The notes: a model not told the origin generated them from the letters alone. Positions 53,106-61,869 are shown, numbered from the stretch's first letter. The stretch is DNA of 64,000 nt from CAYOOP01 sp964405685 (GCA_964405685.1 CAYOOP010000001.1:310001-374000), one strand, 5' to 3'. Numbers and translations are program-made.

Positions 53106-53251
53106 TAGACCTCTTCGGTAACTCGCTTTTGCAAAAAAGCGCGAAGAAATGGATACCGAGAAAAAGTAAGCGTATTCAACATACGTGCTTTTTCGAGGAG
53201 GTTCCATCGCAAGCAGATTTGAAGTCAAAGTAGAGTTACCGAAGAGGTCTA
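53106..53251. repeat. Palindromic element family, copy C, with 19-bp perfect outer inverted repeat
   Basis: TAGACCTCTTCGGTAACTC (53106-53124) and its exact reverse complement (53233-53251) bound the whole gap between the gdh and parB stop codons. The 118-bp family core is 53120-53237, in reverse orientation to copies A and B. On the minus strand it reads AACTCTACTTTG, AAATCTGCTTG, CTCGAAA, CACGTA, TACGCT, CTTCGCGC, AGCGAGTT. It is placed to act as a two-way transcription terminator. Confidence 0.75.
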
Positions 53252-54160
53252 CTAAATCGCGCCGCCTAAACGTTGAAGTACTTGGTCTAGTTCAGCAAGG
53301 GTTTCATAGGCAATCACCACCTCACCGCTCGATCCGCGATCTTCAATCCGCACTTTGAGACCGAGATTTTCGGAAAGTGTCTCTTCCAATGCCAAAATAT
53401 CCGGATCTTTCGGGCGAGTGTACTGCTCTTTCGCTTCCTTGCGGGGTTTGGGGGGCTGCCCTGCCCTGCCCTTGGCCATGGCTTCTGCTGCACGCACATT
53501 GAGCCCACCGCTAATGATTTGATGTGCAAGCGCAACCGGGTCATCCGCTGCAAGCAGTGCGCGTGCGTGACCCATGGTAAGCTGGCCGCTTGCTAGCATG
53601 GCTTTGACTTCTTCAGGGAGTTTCAGCAAGCGCAAGAGATTGGCGATGTGGCTACGGCTTTTACCGACTGATTCACCGATCTCCTCCTGCGTATATTGAA
53701 ACTCAGCAATTAAGCGATCATACGCACGAGCCTCTTCCAGTGGGTTCAAATCTTCACGCTGAATGTTTTCAATGAGCGCAACTTCAAGCGCATCATCATC
53801 CGTCATTTTACGAATGATGACAGGCACTTCTGTCACACCCGCCATTTGTGCAGCGCGCCAGCGGCGCTCGCCGGCGATAATTTCGTAGTCTCCGCCTTTT
53901 TTTTGGCGAACAATAAGGGGCTGGATAATGCCTTTCTTCTCGATTGACTGTGCAAGTTCGTGCAGGTGCTCTTCGTTAAACACCGTACGCGGCTGATAGG
54001 CTCCGGGCTTGAGCTTGGAAACCTCCAAGGTTTGCGGAGCTGTAGCACCCACCTTACTGGGCGCAGAGGCTTGCGGCCGCTCCATCGTTGCGACATTGCT
54101 ATTGGTTTCGGCAATGAGCGCCGAGAGGCCTTTTCCAAGTCCACGTTGTACTTTTACCAT
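53252..54160 (-). CDS. parB: Chromosome partitioning protein ParB
   Basis: parS-binding CTPase, 302 residues. It begins MVKVQRGLGKGLSALIAETN. GERRWRAAQMAGVTEVPVII contains the GERRxRA arginine patch, followed by LIENIQREDLNPLEEARAYD, the helix-turn-helix TQEEIGESVGKSRSHIANLL, and a C-terminal dimerisation domain. It follows parA with a gap of 20 bases. Confidence 0.96.
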   Translation of the reverse strand: MVKVQRGLGKGLSALIAETNSNVATMERPQASAPSKVGATAPQTLEVSKLKPGAYQPRTVFNEEHLHELAQSIEKKGIIQPLIVRQKKGGDYEIIAGERRWRAAQMAGVTEVPVIIRKMTDDDALEVALIENIQREDLNPLEEARAYDRLIAEFQYTQEEIGESVGKSRSHIANLLRLLKLPEEVKAMLASGQLTMGHARALLAADDPVALAHQIISGGLNVRAAEAMAKGRAGQPPKPRKEAKEQYTRPKDPDILALEETLSENLGLKVRIEDRGSSGEVVIAYETLAELDQVLQRLGGAI

Positions 54161-54180
54161 ATTGTTTCTCCCTATCGTTT

Positions 54181-54981
54181 TTAAGCGGCTTCGGTTGTTT
54201 TTGTGTGGGCTTCACGCTTTAGAATTTCAGCGGCCAGCTTCAAATAGGCGCGTGAACCGGTGCACTGTGTATCGTAAATGATCGCCGGTTTTCCATGCGA
54301 TGGCGCTTCGGAAACGCGTACGTTTCTGGGCACAACCGCATTGTATACAAGATCCCCGAAATATTCACGCACATCCCATTCGATTTCTTTGGAAAGATGG
54401 TTGCGCTTGTCAAACATGGTGAGCACAATGCCTTGGATCACAAGGCCCGGGTTGAGGTTGCCCTTAACAAGCTCGACGGTTTTGAGCAAATGGCTCAAAC
54501 CCTCCATCGCATAGAACTCTGTTTGCAACGGGATTAATACGGAATTTGAAGCGGTTAGAGCATTAATAGTGAGCAGACCCAAAGAAGGCGGGCAATCGAT
54601 CAATATGTAATCGTAAGAGCCAGAGGTTTTTCGCAATGCGTTTTGCAGCTTATATTCACGCTTCATCAGGCTTACAAGCTCGATTTCAGCACCCGACAAA
54701 TCCATATTTGCGGTGATAATGGACAGGTTTGGAACCATGGTTTTATGGATTGCTTCCGATGCGTCCACGCCGTCAATCAGAAGATCGTAAGATGTGGTGA
54801 CGCGTTGTTCCGGATCAATGCCAAACCCGGTGCTGGCGTTACCCTGTGGGTCGAGGTCTATTACTAATATTTTTTTACCAACGGCGGCTAGGGCGGTTGC
54901 TAAATTGACGGTGGTGGTGGTTTTTCCGACGCCGCCCTTTTGATTGACAACGGCGATAATTTTAGCTTTTGACTTGGCCAT
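54181..54981 (-). CDS. parA: Chromosome partitioning ATPase ParA (Soj)
   Basis: Walker-type ATPase, 266 residues, that moves ParB-parS complexes over the nucleoid. The deviant Walker A NQKGGVGKTTTTVNLA carries Lys15 and Lys20; DLDPQGNASTGFGI and LIDCPPSLGLLTINAL follow. Its start overlaps the end of rsmG by 20 bases. Confidence 0.96.
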   Translation of the reverse strand: MAKSKAKIIAVVNQKGGVGKTTTTVNLATALAAVGKKILVIDLDPQGNASTGFGIDPEQRVTTSYDLLIDGVDASEAIHKTMVPNLSIITANMDLSGAEIELVSLMKREYKLQNALRKTSGSYDYILIDCPPSLGLLTINALTASNSVLIPLQTEFYAMEGLSHLLKTVELVKGNLNPGLVIQGIVLTMFDKRNHLSKEIEWDVREYFGDLVYNAVVPRNVRVSEAPSHGKPAIIYDTQCTGSRAYLKLAAEILKREAHTKTTEAA

Positions 54982-55552
54982 GGCTGGTAACTCCGTATAG
55001 CTTTAAGATGCAATGCGTCGGGGAAGTGACGCTTGGAAGTTGTTCCACGTGAAAAGACCATTTTTTATTCGCCGTGTCCAGTTCTTTATTTGAAAACTCT
55101 GTTTTATGTAAAAAATAAATTGTATCACTGTTTCGAATACGTGATGTCGATTCTAAAATAGTGTCGATGGCAGAAAATGCTCTCGACGTAATTATTTTCA
55201 CACCATCTATTTTTAAATTTTCGATTCTAGAATTGTAAACGTAACAATCATCGAGTGAAAATTTTATTTTTGCCTCTTCCAAGAATTGACATTTTCGTCG
55301 ATCGGATTCGACGAGGTGTATTTTTTTAATTCCGGCAATCGCCAAAATAATTCCTGGGAACCCACCCCCAGTTCCAACATCGACCAATTCAGTTTCATGT
55401 GGAACATGATCGATAAGTTGGAGAGAATCTAAAATATGACGATTCCAGATATCCTCATCCCTGGCCATCAGGTTGATTTTACCATTCCATTTTTCAAAAA
55501 AATTCTGGAATTTCCTAAGTCTTGATTCGGTTTCAGGGGCAATAAAGACCAT
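54962..55552 (-). CDS. rsmG: 16S rRNA (guanine-527 N7)-methyltransferase
   Basis: SAM-dependent methyltransferase (GidB), 196 residues: KWNGKINLMARDEDIWNRHI, then motif I VDVGTGGGFPGIILAI and HLVESDRRKCQFLEEA. It abuts mnmG directly. Base composition is far more AT-rich than in its neighbours: the 60 bases from 55081 contain only 14 G or C. Two parS-like sites lie inside it (55041 and 55391). Confidence 0.94.
   Translation of the reverse strand: MVFIAPETESRLRKFQNFFEKWNGKINLMARDEDIWNRHILDSLQLIDHVPHETELVDVGTGGGFPGIILAIAGIKKIHLVESDRRKCQFLEEAKIKFSLDDCYVYNSRIENLKIDGVKIITSRAFSAIDTILESTSRIRNSDTIYFLHKTEFSNKELDTANKKWSFHVEQLPSVTSPTHCILKLYGVTSHGQVKS
55041..55056 (+). promoter_or_regulatory. parS-like site 1
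   Basis: TGTTCCACGTGAAAAG matches the widespread parS consensus TGTTTCACGTGAAACA at 13 of 16 positions, with the CACGTG core intact. It lies within rsmG, about 60 bases from parA. Confidence 0.5.
55391..55406 (-). promoter_or_regulatory. parS-like site 2
   Basis: On the minus strand, TGTTCCACATGAAACT matches the parS consensus at 13 of 16 positions. It is 335 bases from site 1, in the same gene. Confidence 0.45.
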
Positions 55553-57412
55553 CTAAGCGGCCTTATTATTTGCTTTTTTCACCGCCGCGATCAATATGCT
55601 GAGGGCAGCAGGCGTCATCCCCTGAATCCGACCCGCCGCCATAATGCTGGCCGGCCGATGAGTTTTCAATTTCGATTTTATCTCATTAGAAAAAGAAGGG
55701 ATGATATCATAATCAATTTCATCGGGAATAGTCAGGGCCTCTTCCTTTTTATAGAGGTCGATGTCCAATTGCTGACGTTCTAAATATCCAGAATAGCGTG
55801 CCTCGATTTCAATTTGCTCTAACACATCCAAGGAAATAGATGCCGACTCCGGCCATAGTTTTTGAACCGTTTCAAATCCAAAATTGCTATAAGAAAGAAG
55901 GTCCGTTGCCGTCCTGCGAATACCGTCTTGATTCAAGTTGATATCAAGTTTTTTGGCTTCCGTTGGAGTGACGTTCCACTCTAAAAATTGCTTTTTCCAC
56001 GCCTCAATTTGCCCCTGTTTTTTTGTAAAATGCTCGGCACGTTCGGGCGAAATAAACCCACGTTTCAATCCTTTTTGGGTCAGCCTCGTGTCCGCATTAT
56101 CAGCACGAACAGAAAGGCGATATTCTGATCTGGAAGTAAACATACGGTATGGTTCTTTGGTTCCATGGGTCACCAAATCATCAATCATAACACCGATATA
56201 TGCATCACTGCGATCAAGCACAAACGGCTCATTCGACACCAACGAGATGGCCGCATTAAGGCCGGCGATAAGGCCCTGACCGGCGGCTTCTTCATAGCCT
56301 GTGGTGCCATTGATTTGGCCCGCCAAGTAGAGGCCTTTGACACGTTTTGTTTGTAGAGTATGGAGCAATTCTCTGGGGTCTACAAAATCATATTCAATGG
56401 CGTAGCCGGGACGTATCATCCTTGCGTTTTCAAGCCCAGCAATGGTCTTCAAAAGCCCGAGCTGAACATCCTCAGGAAGGGAGGTAGAAATGCCATTAGG
56501 GTAAACCGTCGAATCGTCCAAGCCTTCGGGTTCCAAGAAAATCTGATGTTTTAATTTATCAGCAAACCGCACGACCTTGTCTTCAATCGATGGGCAATAG
56601 CGCGGCCCCGTCGACGCAATTTGGCCCGAATACATCGGCGCGCGATGCAGGTTGGCACGGATGATGTCGTGGGTCTGTTCGCTCGTGTGGGTAATAAAAC
56701 AATCAATCTGTGGTACCGTGACTTTCTTGGTGAGAGTTGAAAACGGGGTAGGGCAGACATCGCCCGGTTGGCGGACGAGCCGGTCCCATTCAATCGTATT
56801 TCCGTCCAATCGCGGCGGGGTTCCCGTCTTCAAACGGCCGACATTAAACCCCGCATCGCGCAGCGTTTTTGAAAGGCCATAGGATGGGTTTTCATTCACG
56901 CGGCCGGCCGGAATTTTCTTTTCACCGATGTGAATTAATCCGCTTAAAAACGTGCCCGTCGTGAGCACTACGCGGCACGTGGTGATCGATTCTCCGCTCC
57001 CAATAATCACCGCTTTCACTTCGCCGTTTTCAATGGTGATATCTTCAACGCTTGCTTCGACAATTTCAAGGTTCGGATAGTTGCCAAGCACATCCTGCAT
57101 CGCCGTTTTATAGAGTTTGCGATCTGCCTGCGCGCGCGGGCCCCAAACGGCAGGGCCCTTTGAACGATTGAGCATTTTATAATGAATCCCCGCGCAATCA
57201 ATTACACGTCCCATCACACCATCAAGCGCATCGACTTCTTTGACTAGCGTACCCTTCGCAATACCGCCAATCGCCGGATTGCACGACATCTCGCCAATAG
57301 TTGCAAATTGATGGGTAACGAGTGCTGTCTTCGCACCGGCGCGCGCGGAAGCCGCTGCAGCTTCACAGCCGGCGTGTCCGCCTCCAATGACTACGACATC
57401 AAAATGTTTCAT
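55553..57412 (-). CDS. mnmG: tRNA uridine-5-carboxymethylaminomethyl modification enzyme MnmG
   Basis: FAD protein that with MnmE modifies the wobble uridine of several tRNAs. From the ATG at 57412 it is 619 residues, the normal length: MKHFDVVVIGGGHAGCEAAA binds FAD, and GRVIDCAGIHYKMLNRSKG, GTPPRLDGNTIEWD and RSEYRLSVRADNADTRL are typical. A 15-residue upstream extension reading MVVIPAQAGIQ is translated repeat DNA and was removed. A ribosome site AGGAGA lies 8 bases before the ATG. Confidence 0.97.
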   Translation of the reverse strand: MKHFDVVVIGGGHAGCEAAAASARAGAKTALVTHQFATIGEMSCNPAIGGIAKGTLVKEVDALDGVMGRVIDCAGIHYKMLNRSKGPAVWGPRAQADRKLYKTAMQDVLGNYPNLEIVEASVEDITIENGEVKAVIIGSGESITTCRVVLTTGTFLSGLIHIGEKKIPAGRVNENPSYGLSKTLRDAGFNVGRLKTGTPPRLDGNTIEWDRLVRQPGDVCPTPFSTLTKKVTVPQIDCFITHTSEQTHDIIRANLHRAPMYSGQIASTGPRYCPSIEDKVVRFADKLKHQIFLEPEGLDDSTVYPNGISTSLPEDVQLGLLKTIAGLENARMIRPGYAIEYDFVDPRELLHTLQTKRVKGLYLAGQINGTTGYEEAAGQGLIAGLNAAISLVSNEPFVLDRSDAYIGVMIDDLVTHGTKEPYRMFTSRSEYRLSVRADNADTRLTQKGLKRGFISPERAEHFTKKQGQIEAWKKQFLEWNVTPTEAKKLDINLNQDGIRRTATDLLSYSNFGFETVQKLWPESASISLDVLEQIEIEARYSGYLERQQLDIDLYKKEEALTIPDEIDYDIIPSFSNEIKSKLKTHRPASIMAAGRIQGMTPAALSILIAAVKKANNKAA

Positions 57413-57420
57413 ATTTTTGT

Positions 57421-57426
57421 TCTCCT
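57421..57426 (-). promoter_or_regulatory. Ribosome binding site of mnmG at the edge of a repeat
   Basis: AGGAGA on the minus strand, 8 bases before the ATG at 57412. It touches the palindromic repeat that ends at 57426 and decides between this start and the upstream one inside the repeat. Confidence 0.6.
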
Positions 57427-57451
57427 GGATCCCCGCCTGCGCGGGGATGAC
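57426..57451. repeat. Dispersed palindromic repeat (VIPAQAGIQ-type), copy 2
   Basis: A 26-base palindrome TGGATCCCCGCC ... CGGGGATGAC between mnmE and mnmG, in opposite orientation to the copy at 18799-18824. On the minus strand it would translate as IPAQAGIQ, giving a false extension of mnmG. Confidence 0.65.
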
Positions 57452-57485
57452 AACCATCTAAAGCAGCAAGCCGCTAAGATGGTTG

Positions 57486-58772
57486 TCATTTGCCGATACA
57501 AAACGTTGAAAAGACGACGTCCAATACATCATCCACAGCAATTTTTCCAGTGATTTTGCCAATCTCACGCGCGGCGAGCCTGAGTTCCTCGCATTTAAGC
57601 TCTAAGGGCAGGGGTGTTTGTGCTTGTTTTAGGCAGATAAGCGCAGCTTCCAGATGCTGACGATGGCGGGCACGGGTGATGATGGGTGAAGCGGAAGAAA
57701 CGCTGTTTTCAATCCGGTCTTTAATTGCCGCAATCAACGCTTCCAAGCCTTCACCCGTCTGCGCGGAAATAGCAAGCACTCCGGGCTGTTTTCTACCCAA
57801 ATCCGCCTTGGTAAGCACACACAGCGCATCGGGCTTTGGGGCAGGGCAGGGTGCGTCCATCAGCCACAGCACCAAATCCGCATTTTCAGCGCGTTTGAGC
57901 GCGCGTTCGATGCCGATGGCCTCAATAGACTCAGCACGTTCACGAATCCCTGCCGTATCAATCAAGGTGACGGGATAACCACCAATGTCCATGTGCACCT
58001 CGAGCATATCCCGTGTAGTGCCAGCAATATCAGAAACAATTGCAATATCGCGCTTAGCGAGCGCATTAAGCAGGGTAGACTTGCCGACATTGGGAGCGCC
58101 CATAATCACGACGGAAAAGCCTTCGCGGATACGTTCACCAGCGCCGTTATCGGCGAGCAGGCTTTCGATCTGCTCCCCGGTTTTCTGCAGGGTTACGCCG
58201 AATTGAGCGAGGGTTTCTTCGGGGATATCTTCATCCGGAAAGTCAATATAGGCCTCAATTAAGGCCAAGGATTGAATGATGGAATTTCTAAGCTTTTGAT
58301 ATTGCTCAGAAATAACACCAGAAAGCTGGGTTAGGGCTTGTTCGCGCTGACGCTCGGTTTCCGCCTCAATCAGATCCGAAAGGGCCTCCACCTCCAGCAA
58401 ATCGAGCTTACCGTTTAAAAACGCGCGGCGCGTAAATTCCCCCGGCTCAGCAAGTCGCATGCCCCTCATCTCACACAGACATTTTAAAAGCGTTTGAATG
58501 ACGGCGCGGCTGCCGTGGGTATGCAACTCCACCACACCCTCGCCCGTAAAGCTGGCTGGAGCATTAAAATAGAGTACTAGCGCGCGATCAATCTCTGTGC
58601 CCGTTGTCGGATTTTTGAGGGTTTTAAGTTGGGCAACCCGCGGTGGTGGCGCATGGGATGTGGTAAGCGCTCCTAGCGCTTCCAATGCACGGGGTCCGGA
58701 AATGCGGATAATCGCCACGCCGGATTTGCCCGGTGGCGTTGCCAGCGCAACGATGGTCGTTTCATGAGCCAT
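57486..58772 (-). CDS. mnmE: tRNA modification GTPase MnmE
   Basis: Partner of MnmG in tRNA wobble-uridine modification, 428 residues from MAHETTIVALATPPGKSG (ATG at 58772). An N-terminal folate-binding domain with PGEFTRRAFLNGKLDLLEVE precedes the G domain: G1 GAPNVGKSTLLNAL, the potassium-dependent switch DIAGTTRD and G3 DTAGIRE. The protein ends in CIGK, the conserved C-terminal Cys motif. An ATG 17 codons upstream is not supported by family length. Confidence 0.96.
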   Translation of the reverse strand: MAHETTIVALATPPGKSGVAIIRISGPRALEALGALTTSHAPPPRVAQLKTLKNPTTGTEIDRALVLYFNAPASFTGEGVVELHTHGSRAVIQTLLKCLCEMRGMRLAEPGEFTRRAFLNGKLDLLEVEALSDLIEAETERQREQALTQLSGVISEQYQKLRNSIIQSLALIEAYIDFPDEDIPEETLAQFGVTLQKTGEQIESLLADNGAGERIREGFSVVIMGAPNVGKSTLLNALAKRDIAIVSDIAGTTRDMLEVHMDIGGYPVTLIDTAGIRERAESIEAIGIERALKRAENADLVLWLMDAPCPAPKPDALCVLTKADLGRKQPGVLAISAQTGEGLEALIAAIKDRIENSVSSASPIITRARHRQHLEAALICLKQAQTPLPLELKCEELRLAAREIGKITGKIAVDDVLDVVFSTFCIGK

Positions 58773-58885
58773 AAATATCTCTTTAATGCCACAGGGTTCG
58801 CAGGTATAGCTAAAACTCGGCATTTATCAATATTCTGTAAACCTTTTGGGACTAGCTTGTGGGGCGAAAGAGCCCCCTTAATCTT

Positions 58886-60667
58886 ATGGACGATCTACCG
58901 ACCCCTCCTGAATCCACTGCCACGGCATACGACCCGCTTGCCGCGCCCGCTGCTAAATCCGTAGCGGAAGAAAAACCGCCGCTTCAGGCACCTCGATTGC
59001 GGCTCGGTGAAAACCTCATTAACAAGGGGCTCATTTCCAATGACCAGCTGAACGTAGCACTCACGGAGCAACGCTCCAACAAGAAGCTGCTTGGCGCGAT
59101 TTTGGTGGAAATGGGCTTTATCACCGAAAGCGTATTGAGCGAGGTGTTGGCCGAAAGCTCCGGCTCAACAAAATTCGATCCCAAGACCGCAGTACTCGAT
59201 CAGGCCGTAGTCAAAAAACTGCCTAAAGAGCTGGCGCTGCGAAACAAGATGATTCCGGTGTCACTTAAAGACGACACGCTGATTATCGCGATGGCTGATA
59301 TTTACAACATTATCGCCATCGATCAGCTGCGCAAATACTTTCCAAAAACCCGCATCCAACCCGTATTTTGCGCGGATACGGATGTCGGCGAACTTATTAA
59401 TCAGTACTATGATTACGAGCTTGCCATTGACGGCATCTTGAAAGAAATCGAAACCGGGATCAAAGAATCCAACCGAAAACTCGACGGCGCGCAAGAGGGC
59501 TATATCAACCCAACCGTACGCCTGGTAAATGCGATTTTGGTGGACGCGGTGATGAACGACGCATCGGACATTCACTTTGAGCCGGAAGGACATTTTTTAC
59601 GCATACGTTACCGTGTCGATGGCCAGATGTGGCAAGCGCGCACCCTGCACCGGGATTATTGGTCAGCGATTTTGGTGCGGATTAAAATCATGTCCGGCAT
59701 GAACATCGCTGAAACCCGCGCACCTCAGGACGGCCGTATTACATTCAGCGTTTCCGGCCGCGATATCGATTTTCGTGTGGCCACTCAGCCAACACTTTAT
59801 GGTGAAAACATCGTGCTACGTTTGCTCGATAAAGCCAAATCCCTCGTGCCGTTTGATATGCTCGGCTACAGCGCACACAATGAGGAATTGCTGCTGCGAC
59901 TGCTCAAGCGACCTGAAGGCATTATTGTGGTTACGGGCCCCACCGGATCGGGTAAAACCACCACGCTTTATTCGATTCTAAATTCGATCAACAACATCGA
60001 TACCAACATCATGACGCTCGAAGACCCCGTCGAGTATCAGCTACCGATGATCCGCCAAACCAACATACGCGAAGGAGTAATGGAGTTTGCACAAGGCGTG
60101 AAATCCCTCCTGCGTCAAGACCCTGACGTGATCTTCATCGGGGAGGTGCGCGACGAAGAGACAGCGGTCATGACCGTACGCGCGGCCCTCACGGGGCACC
60201 AAGTGTTCACCACGCTCCACACCAATGATGCGCTCGGGGTCATTCCGCGTTTGATTGATATTGGTGTGCCGCCAACGCTGCTTTCGGGCGCGCTGGTTGG
60301 CATGGTAGCCCAGCGGCTTGCGCGAAAATTGTGCCCGGACTGCAAAGAGTCCCACACCGCGTCCACAGACGAATGCAAACTGCTTAACGTTCCGGCAACT
60401 TCGCTTCCCAAAATTTTCAGAGCAAAGGGGTGTGGCAGATGCAAGCAGCGTGGCTATCGCGGGCGTGTAGCTATCGCGGAAGTCATCCGCGTTGACCGGG
60501 AAATGGACGACTTAATCGCCGTCGGCGCAACGCGGCGGGTAATGAACGATTATCTCACAAAACAGGGCTTTGTTTCCATGGCCCAAGACGGAATTAATAA
60601 AGTACTCGGGGGTGACATCGATATTCCCGAGCTCATGAACACCGTAGACTTAACGGATCGACTGTAA
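58886..60667 (+). CDS. GspE/PilB-family secretion ATPase
   Basis: Hexameric motor of a type II secretion or type IV pilus system, 593 residues from the ATG at 58886; a GTG at 58859 is an alternative and neither has a clear ribosome site. The N-terminal MshEN-like domain (about 45-180) begins RLGENLINKGLISNDQL. The ATPase core has Walker A VTGPTGSGKTTTLYSIL, the Asp box TLEDPVEYQ, Walker B DPDVIFIGEVRDEET and a His box GHQVFTTLHTNDAL. A four-Cys zinc site is formed by CPDCKES and GCGRCKQRGYRGR. It is coupled to the GspF gene by a one-base overlap. Confidence 0.93.
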   Translation: MDDLPTPPESTATAYDPLAAPAAKSVAEEKPPLQAPRLRLGENLINKGLISNDQLNVALTEQRSNKKLLGAILVEMGFITESVLSEVLAESSGSTKFDPKTAVLDQAVVKKLPKELALRNKMIPVSLKDDTLIIAMADIYNIIAIDQLRKYFPKTRIQPVFCADTDVGELINQYYDYELAIDGILKEIETGIKESNRKLDGAQEGYINPTVRLVNAILVDAVMNDASDIHFEPEGHFLRIRYRVDGQMWQARTLHRDYWSAILVRIKIMSGMNIAETRAPQDGRITFSVSGRDIDFRVATQPTLYGENIVLRLLDKAKSLVPFDMLGYSAHNEELLLRLLKRPEGIIVVTGPTGSGKTTTLYSILNSINNIDTNIMTLEDPVEYQLPMIRQTNIREGVMEFAQGVKSLLRQDPDVIFIGEVRDEETAVMTVRAALTGHQVFTTLHTNDALGVIPRLIDIGVPPTLLSGALVGMVAQRLARKLCPDCKESHTASTDECKLLNVPATSLPKIFRAKGCGRCKQRGYRGRVAIAEVIRVDREMDDLIAVGATRRVMNDYLTKQGFVSMAQDGINKVLGGDIDIPELMNTVDLTDRL

Positions 60668-61869
60668 TGCCTATTTATAGCTACACTGCGATCACCAAAA
60701 AAGGCCGCGTGATGCGGGGCTCCAGCACGGCTGAGAACGAGCTCGATTTAGATGCGCGCCTGAAGCAAATGGGGCTGGAGGTGATACGCACGCGCGAGAT
60801 CAGCGGTGCTCGCCGCCGGCGTGGAGGGCGCATTCGCATCCGCGATCTGATTATCGTCTGTTTGCATTTGGAACAGCTGGACCGCGCCGGGGTGCCGCTA
60901 CACGATGCGCTGGCCGATGTGCGCGATAGTATCGATTCTTCTAAGCTCAAAGAAGTGCTGGCCGATGTCTATGAATCCGTCAAAAACGGTATCGTATTTT
61001 CGAAGTCGCTGTCCGAACATCCGGCGGTGTTTGATTCGGTGTTCGTAGGCCTTATCGCATCTGCGGAAAAAACCGGTAACTTGACCGATTCCTATCACCA
61101 CCTTGCCGAACACATGAAATGGAACATGGATTTGCGGCGTAAGGTCAAAAAAGCCGTGCGCTATCCTATCGCGCTGGGTCTGGTGCTCTCCGGTGTGATC
61201 GCCGTGCTGATGACGGCGGTGGTGCCCAAACTTGTCGACTTTATCATGAGCCAAGGCTTCACCCTGCCGTGGCACACCCGCGCGCTGATTGCGTTTTCCA
61301 ATGCCTTTCAAAACTATTGGTATGTGATCTTCGGCATCCCCATATTTTTTATTTTCTTCATCATGCTGCTACGCCGCACCTCCGAAGGCTTCGCCTATCG
61401 GTGGGACGCCTTTAAACTTCGATTGCCTGTCATTGGGCCTACCTTGCGCAAAATTGACCTGGCACGCTTTTCACAATTTTTCTCGGTGATGTTTAGGAGC
61501 GGTATCGACGTGCTGGATGCACTCGAGGGTGCCAAAGGCGTTGTGAATAATCGCGTAATTAAAGAATCGATCGACTTTGTGAAAACCAACGTGACCGAAG
61601 GTAATTCGATCACCGCATCGCTGCAGCTTTCCAACCAATTCCCGAACCTCGTCATCCGTATGTTTAAGGTGGGGGAGGACAGCGGTAACATGAACGCCGC
61701 GCTTGAGAACATCAACTTTTTCTATAACCGCGAAGTCAACGACTCGGTCGATAACATGGTCGGGATGATTCAGCCGATCCTCACCGCCGTCATGGGCCTC
61801 ATGATTTTCTGGATCATCGCCGCGGTGTTCGGTCCTCTGTACCAGTCGTTCTCGAAGATGAAATTTTAA
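60667..61869 (+). CDS. GspF/PilC-family inner-membrane platform protein
   Basis: Polytopic partner of the secretion ATPase, 400 residues. It begins MPIYSYTAITKKGRVMRG; two T2SF domains (about 70-190 and 270-395) flank membrane helices at about 165-190, 215-240 and 370-395. VFDSVFVGLIASAEKTGNL and FPNLVIRMFKVGEDSGNM are the duplicated family motif. No other pilus or secretion genes are adjacent, but a pseudopilin-like gene is present at 32.8-33.7 kb. Confidence 0.93.
   Translation: MPIYSYTAITKKGRVMRGSSTAENELDLDARLKQMGLEVIRTREISGARRRRGGRIRIRDLIIVCLHLEQLDRAGVPLHDALADVRDSIDSSKLKEVLADVYESVKNGIVFSKSLSEHPAVFDSVFVGLIASAEKTGNLTDSYHHLAEHMKWNMDLRRKVKKAVRYPIALGLVLSGVIAVLMTAVVPKLVDFIMSQGFTLPWHTRALIAFSNAFQNYWYVIFGIPIFFIFFIMLLRRTSEGFAYRWDAFKLRLPVIGPTLRKIDLARFSQFFSVMFRSGIDVLDALEGAKGVVNNRVIKESIDFVKTNVTEGNSITASLQLSNQFPNLVIRMFKVGEDSGNMNAALENINFFYNREVNDSVDNMVGMIQPILTAVMGLMIFWIIAAVFGPLYQSFSKMKF

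Noticed and set aside
54962..55552. AT-rich stretch as the replication origin itself
   Set aside because: It is a full rsmG coding region, and no cluster of DnaA boxes was seen, so only a nearby origin is suggested.
57413..57457. N-terminal extension MVVIPAQAGIQ of MnmG
   Set aside because: It is translated dispersed-repeat DNA, and a ribosome site fits the internal ATG.
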